64,000 nucleotides of DNA from NCBI GenBank assembly GCA_045611785.1, contig JAZKXV010000006.1, positions 8,329-72,328 of the forward strand, written 5' to 3'. Below, piece after piece: positions 8,200 through 17,916 of this stretch (its first letter is position 1; each line of letters begins with the position of its first letter). Both the position numbers and the translations under genes were made by a program. This stretch comes from JAFTYO01 sp045611785. GTDB lineage: Bacteria; Pseudomonadota; Alphaproteobacteria; RF32; CAG-239. Below the pieces are notes generated by a model, which saw only the letters and a list, made by a program, of their open reading frames with translations, was not told the DNA's origin and ran no database searches.

Positions 8200-9240
8200 A
8201 TGGTAGAAGTTGTAACATTCGGATGTCGAATAAATACGTTTGAATCAGAAATTTTAAAAGAAAAATTTAAGGATTATCAGAATTTGATTATAGTAAACAC
8301 TTGTGCTGTGACCAGTGAGGCAGAAAGACAGTGTCGTCAAACTATAAGAAAATTAAAAAAAGAAAATCCGGAGGCTAAAATAGTGGTTACCGGATGTGCA
8401 GCTCAAGTTAACTCTTCGGTGTTTGCTCAAATGAAAGAGGTTGATTTGGTTTTGGGTAATAAGGAAAAGCCTGAAATTGAAAAATACATCAATATTGTTG
8501 ATAGAAAAACAATAGTCGGCGATATTTTTTCTTACGATGATTATGATAAATATGTTATTACCGGTTTTGAAGGAAGGCAGCAAGCGTTTGTTCAGATACA
8601 ACAAGGATGCAATCATCGCTGTACATATTGTATAATTCCGTATGCACGAGGAAATAATCGTTCTGTTGAAGAAAATATTATAATTAATCAAATTAAAACA
8701 TTAATAAATCAAGGTTTTGAGCAAATATGTTTAACAGGCGTCGATGCTTGCTCGTACAAGCCATCATTTAGTGGTTTGGTAAAGCATATTTTGGAGCAAA
8801 TTCCTGAACTTAAAAGTTTGCATTTCGGTTCGTTAGATCCTGCAGCAGTTGATGATGATTTTATCGGGTTGGTAGAAAAGTATAAAAATATTCATCCTCA
8901 TTTTCATTTATCAATTCAGTCAGGCGATAATTTAATATTAAAACGCATGTTCAGACGACATACAAGAGAGGATGTTATAACTTTATGTAATAAATTAAGA
9001 AAAGTTAGACCTGAAACAACTTTTGGTGCTGATTTTATATGCGGTTTTCCTACAGAAACTGTTGAGGCGTTTGAAAATACCTGTAAGTTGGTAAATGAAG
9101 CAGGAATTGACAAGCTTCATGTTTTTCCATATTCTCAACGGGAAGGGACTCCGGCAGCAAAAATGCCACAGGTTGAAGTAAATGAACGCCGTCGCAGAGC
9201 AAAAATTTTAAGAAGTTTAAGAGAGGATAATAATGGTTAA
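8200..9240 (+). CDS. mtaB: tRNA methylthiotransferase MtaB, short at the C-terminus
   Basis: MtaB is the radical-SAM enzyme that converts t6A37 to ms2t6A37 in tRNA. The N-terminal UPF0004 domain has cysteines in FGCRINTFE, VNTCAV and TGCAAQ for one iron-sulfur cluster. The radical-SAM motif is CNHRCTYC near residue 137. The protein is 346 residues, while family members usually have about 400-430. It stops after the HIFPYS/R-rich segment (RRRRAKILRSL), so the C-terminal TRAM-like domain is absent. The end overlaps ftsY by 8 bp, so loss of the tail may have come with fusion of the two reading units. AAGGAG precedes the ATG. Confidence 0.9.
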   Translation: MVEVVTFGCRINTFESEILKEKFKDYQNLIIVNTCAVTSEAERQCRQTIRKLKKENPEAKIVVTGCAAQVNSSVFAQMKEVDLVLGNKEKPEIEKYINIVDRKTIVGDIFSYDDYDKYVITGFEGRQQAFVQIQQGCNHRCTYCIIPYARGNNRSVEENIIINQIKTLINQGFEQICLTGVDACSYKPSFSGLVKHILEQIPELKSLHFGSLDPAAVDDDFIGLVEKYKNIHPHFHLSIQSGDNLILKRMFRRHTREDVITLCNKLRKVRPETTFGADFICGFPTETVEAFENTCKLVNEAGIDKLHVFPYSQREGTPAAKMPQVEVNERRRRAKILRSLREDNNG

Positions 9241-10147
9241 TTTTTTTCAAAAATTAGGGTTAGGCTTAAAAAAATCATCGGCTAAAATAAGTTGTGGCAT
9301 TAGTGATATCTTTACAAAGAGAAAAATAGATTCGCAGACATTGTCAGAATTAGAAGAGTTGCTTATTAGTGCTGATTTAGGCGTGAAAGCTTCAAGCAAT
9401 ATAATATCTGAGTTTGCAAAAATGAAGATGGATAAAGAAATTACGGAAGAAGAGATTAAAAAAGCTTTAGCTTATGAAATTGAAAAAATATTAAAGCCGT
9501 TAGAAGCAAATTTTGCGGTTGATTGTGCTCAAAAACCATATGTGGTTCTTATGGTTGGTGTTAATGGCGCAGGAAAAACCACAACAATCGGTAAATTGGC
9601 ATCTAAGTTAAAAACTCAAGGAAAGAAAGTATCATTTATAGCCGCAGATACATTCAGAGCAGCTGCTGTTGAACAACTTAAGGTGTGGGGCGAACGTTCT
9701 GATATCAGAGTTTTTGCAGGTGCAAACGGTTGCGATAGTGCAGGTCTTTGCTATGATGGATTAAATGCTGCAATAAAAGAAGGTGATGATGTTGTCTTTA
9801 TTGACACAGCCGGCAGATTACAAAATAAAAACGGTTTGATGGATGAGTTGAAAAAAATAGTTAAAGTAATTAAAAAAGTAATGCCTGAAGCTCCTCATTC
9901 TACAATTTTAACTATAGATGCAACTACTGGTCAAAATGCTATATCTCAGGTTGAGGTGTTTAATCAGATTGTGTGTTTAACCGGTTTAGTAATTACTAAA
10001 CTTGATGGGTCTGCTAAGGGTGGAATTTTGGCTTCAATTGCTCAAAACTTTAATGTGCCTGTATATTTTGTTGGTGTTGGTGAAAAAATTGAAGATTTAG
10101 ATGTATTTAAGGCAGATGAATATGCTTTAAGTTTATTAGGGCTATAA
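9233..10147 (+). CDS. ftsY: Signal recognition particle receptor FtsY
   Basis: This 304-residue SRP GTPase docks ribosome-SRP complexes at the inner membrane for co-translational insertion. It consists of the N and G domains with only a very short leader, so the long acidic A domain of enterobacterial FtsY is missing. GTPase motifs are GVNGAGKTTTIGKLA, DTFRAAAVEQL, DTAGRLQNK and TKLDGSAKGG. The start codon lies inside the end of mtaB with GAGG upstream, so translation is coupled. The mtaB-ftsY order supports an alphaproteobacterial origin. Confidence 0.96.
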   Translation: MVNFFQKLGLGLKKSSAKISCGISDIFTKRKIDSQTLSELEELLISADLGVKASSNIISEFAKMKMDKEITEEEIKKALAYEIEKILKPLEANFAVDCAQKPYVVLMVGVNGAGKTTTIGKLASKLKTQGKKVSFIAADTFRAAAVEQLKVWGERSDIRVFAGANGCDSAGLCYDGLNAAIKEGDDVVFIDTAGRLQNKNGLMDELKKIVKVIKKVMPEAPHSTILTIDATTGQNAISQVEVFNQIVCLTGLVITKLDGSAKGGILASIAQNFNVPVYFVGVGEKIEDLDVFKADEYALSLLGL

Positions 10148-10205
10148 TTGCAGATTGTATTAGTTGCAATTTTAAAATAAAAAAACTTGTTTGCTAAGGT
10201 ATGTT

Positions 10206-12272
10206 ATGGATAAAGAATTTCAAGGAGTAAGAAGGGTTAAACATAAAACAGAGTTTTGTGTTAGATCCCCAAAAGCAAAAAAAGTTGAGCTATGCTTATT
10301 TTCTGCTGACGAAAAGCAGGAAATGCGTATAGAAATGATTCCAACAGAAGATGGAAATTGGAGTGCATTGCTTGATAATATTGAAGAGGGTCAAAAATAT
10401 GGTTATCGTACATATGGCGAGTATGATCCGAATAACAGAAGCTTTTTTAATCCGAACAAATTATTGGTGGATCCATATGCATATGAACTGACAAAGAGTT
10501 TGAATAGTCTATCAACAGAAGACAAATATATTTTATTCGGTGATAATGATATCGATTCGTCTCATGTGGCGCCTAAAAGCGTTGTGCGTTTTTTTGATAA
10601 AAAAACATTATCTGAAAAATATCCTTATTTATATAAAAAGCCCAAACATGATTGGAGCAAGACACACATATATGAAATGCATGTAGGAAACTTTTCTTCA
10701 GAAAATCCGGATATTCCGCTTGAAAATAGAGGAAGATTATTGGCCTTAAAAGATATGGTAAATTACTTTTCTGATTTAAGCTATAATCAAATAGAATTAA
10801 TGCCTCTAACTCCTACAATGTCAGACCTTCATCTTGAAAAAAATATGGGTTTGTCTGATCAGTGGGGGTATAATCCTATTAATCATCATGCAATTGATCC
10901 TAGATATGGCAGTATAGATGATTTATTGTTTATCGTAAATGAAATGCATAAAGCCGGAATAGAGGTATGTATGGATGTTGTCTATAACCATACCGGAGAA
11001 TCAAAACAGGACAGATTTATCCTTTCTTATAAAGGCCTTGATCCAGATGCTTATTATAGATTTAGTCCGCATGATGGTAGATCATTTGTTGATACAACCG
11101 GTTGCGGAAACGGCTTTAATCCGAATAGTGAGCAGGGAAGCCGTATTATAAAAGATAGCTTAATGTTTTTCAGCGATATTTGCGGAATTGATGCCTTTAG
11201 GTTTGATTTGGCGGGAGATTGCGCATTAGATAATAATTTACATTTTAATCCGAATGGCGAATTTATTAATATTATACAAGAAGTTGCCTGTAAAACAGGC
11301 GCAAAAATGAGTGGCGAGCCTTGGAGCGCTGTCGGCGGATATTTTTTAGGCCAAATGGATAAAATTTATGAATGGAACGATAAACATGAGCATACATTAA
11401 GAAGGTTTATCAGAGGAGATCACGGACAAATCGGTAGTTTGGCATATTATATGTCCGGAGGAAATACCGAAAGAAAGATTAATATATTCACCAAACATGA
11501 CGGAGCAACCGGTTACGATTGGGCTACATATAATGAGAAAAATAATTTTGAAAACAATGAAAACAATAGGGATGGTAGCAACGATAACCATTATAGTCCA
11601 TCAACAAATGATGCCATCAGATTAACTAAAACAAAAACAGCTCATGCATTGAACACATTAGCAAGAGGTGTGCCTTTAAGTTTAAGCGGTGATGAGCTAT
11701 GGCACTCTCAACGTGGAAATAATAATGGGTATGCAAGGCCTTTTCCATTAAAGTGGAAAGACTTTACCGATGATCAAAAAGAAAGATATATGTTTGAACG
11801 TAAAATTAATGCATTCCGTCAAAAACATCCAATTTTTAGTAGCGTGGAGGGGGCATCTGCAGAGGTAATGCCAAATGGGAAACCATCATGGGAGTGGGTA
11901 AATATTGGTGGAGAAACCATGAGACAATGCGATTGGGATTTTGCTTATAACAGATTTCTCGGCTATGTTTTAAATGGTCAAGACAAAACAGGAAAACGCT
12001 TTGATGATGACTTTTTTGTTATGACTTCCGGAAATACAGATTCTCCAATGAATGTAAGCTTACCTAAAGCACCTCATACAGGAGCATGGGAGGTCGTATT
12101 TGATACATCAAAACAAACACAAGATGAGGATCAACGCAAATATCATGCAGGTGATATATATCAGATAAATCCGCATAGTGTTGTCGTTATGGTGTGTAAA
12201 AGAAAACACTCAGATGCACAAGAACTCTCGCTTTCAGAAATTGTAAAACATCAAATTGATAAAACTAAGTAA
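10206..12272 (+). CDS. GlgX-like glycogen debranching enzyme (GH13)
   Basis: This is a 688-residue isoamylase-type glycoside hydrolase that removes alpha-1,6 branches from glycogen or related glucans. An N-terminal CBM48-like domain (about 1-130) precedes the catalytic barrel. Catalytic signatures are VVYNHTGE, the nucleophile in FRFDLAG, the acid in MSGEPW and the distal Asp in FTKHDGATGYDW. The ORF can be read from a TTG at 10191, but AAGG is 7 bp before ATG 10206, which I prefer. It lies between ftsY and pflB, feeding glycolysis and mixed-acid fermentation. Exact glucan specificity is not visible. Confidence 0.87.
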   Translation: MDKEFQGVRRVKHKTEFCVRSPKAKKVELCLFSADEKQEMRIEMIPTEDGNWSALLDNIEEGQKYGYRTYGEYDPNNRSFFNPNKLLVDPYAYELTKSLNSLSTEDKYILFGDNDIDSSHVAPKSVVRFFDKKTLSEKYPYLYKKPKHDWSKTHIYEMHVGNFSSENPDIPLENRGRLLALKDMVNYFSDLSYNQIELMPLTPTMSDLHLEKNMGLSDQWGYNPINHHAIDPRYGSIDDLLFIVNEMHKAGIEVCMDVVYNHTGESKQDRFILSYKGLDPDAYYRFSPHDGRSFVDTTGCGNGFNPNSEQGSRIIKDSLMFFSDICGIDAFRFDLAGDCALDNNLHFNPNGEFINIIQEVACKTGAKMSGEPWSAVGGYFLGQMDKIYEWNDKHEHTLRRFIRGDHGQIGSLAYYMSGGNTERKINIFTKHDGATGYDWATYNEKNNFENNENNRDGSNDNHYSPSTNDAIRLTKTKTAHALNTLARGVPLSLSGDELWHSQRGNNNGYARPFPLKWKDFTDDQKERYMFERKINAFRQKHPIFSSVEGASAEVMPNGKPSWEWVNIGGETMRQCDWDFAYNRFLGYVLNGQDKTGKRFDDDFFVMTSGNTDSPMNVSLPKAPHTGAWEVVFDTSKQTQDEDQRKYHAGDIYQINPHSVVVMVCKRKHSDAQELSLSEIVKHQIDKTK

Positions 12273-12319
12273 TAGTGAAAAAAATAAGCAATAAATAAGA
12301 TAAAAAAACTTTTTTTTAC

Positions 12320-12404
12320 TGGATAAATAAAATATTTTGTGCTATATTGTGCACGAAAATTAGAAGTGAGGGAAATGTTTACTTGAAAAATGGTGATATT
12401 TTCA
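12320..12404 (+). promoter_or_regulatory. Predicted pflB promoter and leader hairpin
   Basis: An extended -10 box, TGCTATATT (TATATT at 12343-12348), lies 17 bp from a weak -35, TGGATA (12320-12325). It would give a leader of about 90 nt before pflB. The leader holds a small hairpin, TGAAAA at 12384-12389 and TTTTCA at 12399-12404. No clear FNR box was found. Confidence 0.4.
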
Positions 12405-12444
12405 CGCTTAAGTATTTGTTTTAACTAGGAAAGGATGTATTATA

Positions 12445-14685
12445 ATGGGTAATCCTATAAAAGCTTGGGAAGGCTTTAAGACCAATAAATGGCAAAATGA
12501 AATTAATGTTCGTGATTTCATTGTGTTAAACTACACTCCATATGAAGGCGATGATTCGTTTTTGGCTCCTGCAACTGCTCGTACAAACAAAATGTGGGCA
12601 ACAGTTGCTGATTTAATGAAGCAAGAACGTGCTAACAACGGTTTGTTAGATGCTGATACAAGTGTTGTATCATCAATTACATCACATGGTGCAGGTTACA
12701 TCGATCAAGAAAATGAAATTATTGTCGGTTTACAAACAGACAAACCTTTGAAACGTGCATTAATGCCTTATGGTGGATATCGTATGGTTGAAGGTTCATG
12801 CCAAGCATATAATTTGGCTTTAGATCCTAAATTGACTGAAATTTTCACAACATACCGCAAAACTCATAACGATGGTGTGTTTGATGCTTATACACCGGAT
12901 ATCAGAGCTTGTCGTAAAAGCGGTATCATTACAGGTTTACCGGATGCTTACGGACGTGGTCGTATTATTGGTGACTATCGTAGAGTTGCATTGTATGGTA
13001 TTGATAAATTGATTGAAGATAAAAACAATCAAAAGAATATGTCTGATTTAGCTAGCATGACAGAAACAGTCATTCGTGAACGTGAAGAAATAGCTGAACA
13101 AATCAGAGCATTAAAAGATATGAAAACAATGGCTGCAAGCTATGGTTTAGATATCTCCAGACCTGCTGAAAACGCTAAAGAAGCCATTCAATGGACATAT
13201 TTAGGTTACTTGGCTGCAATTAAAGACCAAAACGGTGCAGCTATGTCTTTAGGCCGTATTTCTACATTCTTAGATATTTATATTGAACGTGATATTAAAA
13301 ATGGTCTTATCACAGAAGAACAAGCTCAAGAAATGATGGACGATTTGGTTATCAAATTACGTATGGTTCGTTTCTTAAGAACTCCTGAATATAACGAATT
13401 GTTTTCAGGTGACCCTGTATGGGTAACAGAATCTATCGGTGGTATGGGTATTGATGGTAGAACTTTAGTTACTAAAAACTCATTCCGCGTATTACACACA
13501 TTGTATAACTTGGGACCAGCTCCAGAACCGAACTTAACAGTATTGTGGTCTAACAATTTACCTGAAGCATTCAAAAAGTTCTGTGCTAAAGTTTCTATTG
13601 ATACATCTTCAATTCAATATGAAAACGATGATTTGATGCGTGGTTTCTTTGGTGATGATTATGGTATTGCTTGCTGCGTATCTCCAATGCGTATCGGTAA
13701 ACAAATGCAATTCTTTGGTGCTCGTGCAAACTTAGCAAAAGCATTGCTTTATGCTATCAACGGTGGTAGAGATGAAAAATCTGGTGATCAAATCGGACCA
13801 GAATTTGCGCCTATTACATCTGAATATTTAGACAGTGCTGAATTAGAACGCAAATTTGATAAAATGATGGATTGGCTTGCTGAAACATATGTAAATGCCT
13901 TAAACATCATTCACTATATGCATGATAAATATTCTTACGAAAAATCTATGATGGCTTTACATGATAAAGAAGTTATAAGAACACTCGGTTGTGGTATTGC
14001 CGGCTTCTCAATTGTTGTAGACTCTTTGTCTGCTGCTAAACATGCCAAAGTTAAAATCATCCGTGATGAAAGAGGTTTGGCTACAAACTTTGAAATTGAA
14101 GGCGATTATCCAAAATATGGTAACAACGATGAAAGAGTTGATGAAATTGCTCGCAGAGTTGTTAAACAATTTATGGATAAAATCCGTCGTTTACCAATCT
14201 ATCGTGATGCAGTTCCGACACAATCTGTTTTGACCATTACATCAAACGTTGTATATGGTAAGAAAACAGGTGCAACACCTGATGGACGTCAAGCTGGTGT
14301 TCCATTTGCTCCTGGTGCTAACCCATTACACGGTCGTGATACAAATGGTGCTGTAGCGTCTTTATGCTCAGTTGCAAAATTGCCATTCCAACATGCGCAA
14401 GATGGTATTTCTAACACATTCACAATTATTCCAAACTCTTTGGGTAAAACTCGTGATATCCAAGTTGATAACTTGGTTAGCTTGTTAGATGGTTATTGCG
14501 GTAATGATGGTCAACACATCAACGTTAACGTATTAAACCGTGAAACATTGAAAGATGCTATGGAACATCCGGAAGAATATCCACAATTAACAATTCGTGT
14601 ATCCGGATATGCTGTTAACTTTATTAAACTTACTCGTGAACAACAATTGGATGTAATTTCAAGAACTTTCCACGAAAAGATTTAA
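12445..14685 (+). CDS. pflB: Pyruvate formate-lyase (formate C-acetyltransferase)
   Basis: This 746-residue glycyl-radical enzyme splits pyruvate and CoA into acetyl-CoA and formate under anoxic conditions. The two adjacent active-site cysteines are in GIACCVSPM near residue 412. The glycyl radical site is RVSGYAV near the C-terminus. Length matches the family. AGGAAAGGATG lies upstream of the ATG. Codon use is strongly biased to a few codons, as expected of an abundant enzyme. The activase gene follows after a terminator-like hairpin, and a formate channel is encoded 6 kb away, so the formate-producing pathway is complete here. Confidence 0.98.
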   Translation: MGNPIKAWEGFKTNKWQNEINVRDFIVLNYTPYEGDDSFLAPATARTNKMWATVADLMKQERANNGLLDADTSVVSSITSHGAGYIDQENEIIVGLQTDKPLKRALMPYGGYRMVEGSCQAYNLALDPKLTEIFTTYRKTHNDGVFDAYTPDIRACRKSGIITGLPDAYGRGRIIGDYRRVALYGIDKLIEDKNNQKNMSDLASMTETVIREREEIAEQIRALKDMKTMAASYGLDISRPAENAKEAIQWTYLGYLAAIKDQNGAAMSLGRISTFLDIYIERDIKNGLITEEQAQEMMDDLVIKLRMVRFLRTPEYNELFSGDPVWVTESIGGMGIDGRTLVTKNSFRVLHTLYNLGPAPEPNLTVLWSNNLPEAFKKFCAKVSIDTSSIQYENDDLMRGFFGDDYGIACCVSPMRIGKQMQFFGARANLAKALLYAINGGRDEKSGDQIGPEFAPITSEYLDSAELERKFDKMMDWLAETYVNALNIIHYMHDKYSYEKSMMALHDKEVIRTLGCGIAGFSIVVDSLSAAKHAKVKIIRDERGLATNFEIEGDYPKYGNNDERVDEIARRVVKQFMDKIRRLPIYRDAVPTQSVLTITSNVVYGKKTGATPDGRQAGVPFAPGANPLHGRDTNGAVASLCSVAKLPFQHAQDGISNTFTIIPNSLGKTRDIQVDNLVSLLDGYCGNDGQHINVNVLNRETLKDAMEHPEEYPQLTIRVSGYAVNFIKLTREQQLDVISRTFHEKI

Positions 14686-14703
14686 TTAGTTGCAATTAAT
14701 ATG

Positions 14704-14737
14704 GGCGATTCTGATATTATGTCAGAGTCGCCTTTTT
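14704..14737 (+). terminator. Terminator between pflB and pflA
   Basis: GGCGATTCTGA pairs with TCAGAGTCGCC with one mismatch and is followed by TTTTT. Only 20 bp separate it from the pflA start. It likely lets a fraction of transcripts through, giving less activase than enzyme. Confidence 0.8.
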
Positions 14738-14757
14738 ATTGAAAATAGGAGATATTG

Positions 14758-15513
14758 ATGTCAGATCTACAAAATATAAACTTAAGAATTCATTCTTATG
14801 AAAGCGGCGGAACAGTTGATGGTCCAGGAATCCGTTTTGTGGTGTTTTTGCAAGGTTGCCCTTTAAGATGTCAATATTGCCATAATCCTGATACTTGGAA
14901 CATTAAAGGTGGTAAATTAGTATCTGCACAAGATGTTGTATCTGAAATATTAAAGTATGAGAGCTTTATGTCTTTTTCGCACGGTGGGGTTACTTTTTCC
15001 GGAGGAGAGCCTTTGGTACAAAAGCAAGCTTTGGTGCCGGTATTTGAAAAGTTAAAAAAACATAATATCCATATTGCATTAGATACTGCAGGTACAACTA
15101 ATATAGATGAAACAACACTTAATTTATTAGATAAAACAGATTTAGTAATGTTAGATGTTAAACATCTGGTTAGTGCTGAGCACAAAAATTTAACCGGAAT
15201 GAGTAATGATAAAACTTTTGCATTTTTAAATGTGTTAAAAGATAAAAATATTCGCACTTGGATAAGATGGGTTATTGTACCTAATTTTAATGATACAGAA
15301 GAATATGCCATCAAGTTTGCAACATTTATTAAAAACTATCCAAATGTAGTACTTGTCGAGTTGTTGCCTTATCATCAGCATGGTGTGTACAAATGGAAAG
15401 AACTTGGTTTAGAATATCCGTTAAAAGACACGCAAGAACCTGAAAAAGAAACAGTTAAGCAATTAGCTGATGTTCTTGAAAAAATGCAAATTAAAACATT
15501 ATATGCAAAATAG
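14758..15513 (+). CDS. pflA: Pyruvate formate-lyase activating enzyme
   Basis: This 251-residue radical-SAM enzyme puts the glycyl radical onto PflB. The cluster motif CPLRCQYCHNPDTW is near residue 36, after GTVDGPGIRFVVFLQG. SAM-contact motifs such as TFSGGEPL follow. Length is normal. AGGAG is 6 bp before the ATG at 14758. An alternative TTG lies one codon upstream, but the spacing favours the ATG. Placement next to pflB fits. Confidence 0.96.
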   Translation: MSDLQNINLRIHSYESGGTVDGPGIRFVVFLQGCPLRCQYCHNPDTWNIKGGKLVSAQDVVSEILKYESFMSFSHGGVTFSGGEPLVQKQALVPVFEKLKKHNIHIALDTAGTTNIDETTLNLLDKTDLVMLDVKHLVSAEHKNLTGMSNDKTFAFLNVLKDKNIRTWIRWVIVPNFNDTEEYAIKFATFIKNYPNVVLVELLPYHQHGVYKWKELGLEYPLKDTQEPEKETVKQLADVLEKMQIKTLYAK

Positions 15514-15540
15514 CAATATTTTGATAATATTGCTATTTTA
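15511..15540 (+). terminator. Terminator of pflA
   Basis: TAGCAATATT and AATATTGCTA form a perfect 10-bp stem with a 5-nt loop, followed by T residues. The left arm starts with the pflA stop codon. Confidence 0.75.
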
Positions 15541-15567
15541 TAAAAAGACTTAAATTAATCGATTGGC

Positions 15568-17916
15568 TTATTGTAGTTTAATAAACACCTTTAAGATGTT
15601 TGTATTGTCAATTCTTTCGTAAGATATATTGTCTGCCAGCTTTTTAATGATATAAATACCTAAGCCTCCTATCTCACGATCTTTAATATCAACGCTTATG
15701 TCTGGGTTATTTCTATTAATTAAATTATATTCTTTACCATTGTCACGGAAAGTGATTACATATTCGTTATTAATTACTTGTGTATCAATTTGTAGCTTAC
15801 CGATATTCGGTTTTTTATATGCATATTGAGCAATGTTTGAAAATACTTCTTCAGCTATCATAATAGCCTTAAATTGTATTTCATCTTCTTTAATATTATA
15901 TTTGAGCATATCTTTTTTAAAGAAAGAGATTATCTCTTCAATGTTTTTAATATTAGCATTAGTTTTTAATGATGATGAAGAATATCCTTTGTATATAAAT
16001 TCTAACAAGGTTATATCGTCTGATTGAGCCGCACCTTTTCCAAACTTCTTTATATCATTTAAAATCATATTTAAGTTGTCGCTTGCATTTACCGAAACAT
16101 TTTTCAATACTTTTCTTAAACGATCCGTTCCGTAAAATTTTGAGTGTATATTTTCTGCTTCCGTAACACCGTCTGTATATAAGAGTATACGGTTGTTAGA
16201 ATTTAAGGTCACGGTTTCGGATACGTATGTAGCATTTTTCTTAATGCCTAAGACTATATTTTTTCTAGGTAAGATATATTCGTAATTTGTTTTTTGTATC
16301 ATAAGAGGAGGGTTGTGTCCTGCATTTACATACTCTGTTTTACCGGTAACTAAATCAATTATGGCGATGAAAGCGCTTACAAACATACAGTTGTCATTTC
16401 CTTCATATAATTCATTATTAACACGATAGAAAACATCTGTAAGAGGTATTTTACTTTTAGCAATGGTTTTAATCAACGCTTGCGATTTCATCATATAAAG
16501 AGCAGCCGGCATACCTTTTCCGGATACGTCTGCAATTACTATGGCAAATTTATTATCATCGATGAAGAAAAAGTCATAAAAGTCACCACCGATTTGTTTT
16601 GCAGGTATCATAAGGGTCGACATGTCAAAAGCCTGATGATTTGGATACCTGGTAGATAAAGCGGCCTGCTGAATTTGATATGCAATTTCGATTTCACTGA
16701 CGCTTTTTTGCTTTTCTACGGCATCATTTTTTTCTTTTTCAATATATTCTAATAAATCTGTCTTCATATCTGCTAAAGCTTTTGATAAAATACCAATGTC
16801 TTTAGAATATGGTTCTTCAGTAAAGTCATTTGTAAATTTACCATTACCATATTGAGAGGCAATTTTACCAAGCTTGAGAATTTGGTGTGTTGAGTGTTTG
16901 CAAATGAAGTTTACAAAAATAGATATTAAGATAACGCCTATTAACAAGGATATGAAAATTAAAAACTGAAACTTAAAAATAGGAGTTAAAAAGGCATTTT
17001 TTTCATATACTAAGAACATGCCCCATTTTATGCTTTTTATAGGTGTATAAAAATAAATTGTAGGGCTATCATATATGGATGAGTAAGGAACTTCAAATTT
17101 ACCTGATTTACCAGACATCACATTATTTCCTGCCATAGATAAATCAGGCAGATTTAACTTTTTAGATAAATCGTATACAGTAGTTTTAAGTTCTACACTT
17201 GGATCAGGATGGGTAATATATAAACCCGAACGAGATAATAACAAAAGCTTTCCTGTTTCGTAGAAAGAATAACTGCTTATGCTGGTTTTGATATCGGTTA
17301 AGTTCATAGTAAGAGCAGCAATACCGTTATAGTCAGTTTCACCAATAAACTTAAACGGAATAATGCATGTAACAACCATTAAATTTGATGTTTTATCGAT
17401 ATAAGGTTCTGACCAATATATTTTATCAATTTTTGGAACATCTGTAAACCAACTGAAATGTTCATAAAAGTTAGTTATTTTTTTTGTTTGAAAATCATCA
17501 TTATTGTTGTCGGTATTATGGCTGATATATAAATTTCCTTTTGAAACATCTTCAGGATTAAATGTATAAACCCAAGCGTTTGTATAATTGAGCTCCGAAT
17601 GGTATACTGTTTGAATAGCAGAATTTAAAGTAACTTGAATAGAGGCAATATCTTGTTCTTGGAAGTGGCTTAAAGTGTTTTTTATGTTGATAACAGATTG
17701 TTCTGTATCTTTTACTAAATGAGATAAGTCAAAAGCGTATGCTTCTAAAGATTTTTTAGCAAGGTTTTCTGTTTGTTCGTAAATTAAAGGTTTAGCTCTT
17801 ATTGAGATATAAACAATTAAAAATAAAAAAACAAAAGAAACGCACGATAAAATACTTACATTTAATTTAAAGTGTAACGATTTTTTATTAAACCATGAAT
17901 TAAAATTTTTTCTCAT
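15568..17916 (-). CDS. Membrane PP2C phosphatase (SpoIIE/RsbU type) with C-terminal HATPase domain
   Basis: This 782-residue sensor combines several partner-switching modules. An N-terminal membrane helix is followed by a large extracytoplasmic Cache-like domain (about 45-300), a second membrane helix near 315-340 and a HAMP-like linker. The PP2C domain spans about 410-640, with IGGDFYDFF, VSGKGMPAALYM and DDITLLEFI. The last 130 residues form an RsbW-like ATPase with an N box (EEVFSNIAQYAY), DNGKEYN and IGGLGIYIIKKL. The phosphatase should dephosphorylate the STAS protein encoded just upstream, with which it overlaps by 4 bp; the HATPase part may act as kinase or anti-sigma. The ligand is unknown and no sigma factor gene is nearby. 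Confidence 0.88.
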   Translation of the reverse strand: MRKNFNSWFNKKSLHFKLNVSILSCVSFVFLFLIVYISIRAKPLIYEQTENLAKKSLEAYAFDLSHLVKDTEQSVINIKNTLSHFQEQDIASIQVTLNSAIQTVYHSELNYTNAWVYTFNPEDVSKGNLYISHNTDNNNDDFQTKKITNFYEHFSWFTDVPKIDKIYWSEPYIDKTSNLMVVTCIIPFKFIGETDYNGIAALTMNLTDIKTSISSYSFYETGKLLLLSRSGLYITHPDPSVELKTTVYDLSKKLNLPDLSMAGNNVMSGKSGKFEVPYSSIYDSPTIYFYTPIKSIKWGMFLVYEKNAFLTPIFKFQFLIFISLLIGVILISIFVNFICKHSTHQILKLGKIASQYGNGKFTNDFTEEPYSKDIGILSKALADMKTDLLEYIEKEKNDAVEKQKSVSEIEIAYQIQQAALSTRYPNHQAFDMSTLMIPAKQIGGDFYDFFFIDDNKFAIVIADVSGKGMPAALYMMKSQALIKTIAKSKIPLTDVFYRVNNELYEGNDNCMFVSAFIAIIDLVTGKTEYVNAGHNPPLMIQKTNYEYILPRKNIVLGIKKNATYVSETVTLNSNNRILLYTDGVTEAENIHSKFYGTDRLRKVLKNVSVNASDNLNMILNDIKKFGKGAAQSDDITLLEFIYKGYSSSSLKTNANIKNIEEIISFFKKDMLKYNIKEDEIQFKAIMIAEEVFSNIAQYAYKKPNIGKLQIDTQVINNEYVITFRDNGKEYNLINRNNPDISVDIKDREIGGLGIYIIKKLADNISYERIDNTNILKVFIKLQ

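Noticed and set aside
12355..12444. Riboswitch in the pflB leader
   Set aside because: Only one small A/T hairpin is visible, and no known aptamer pattern was recognised.
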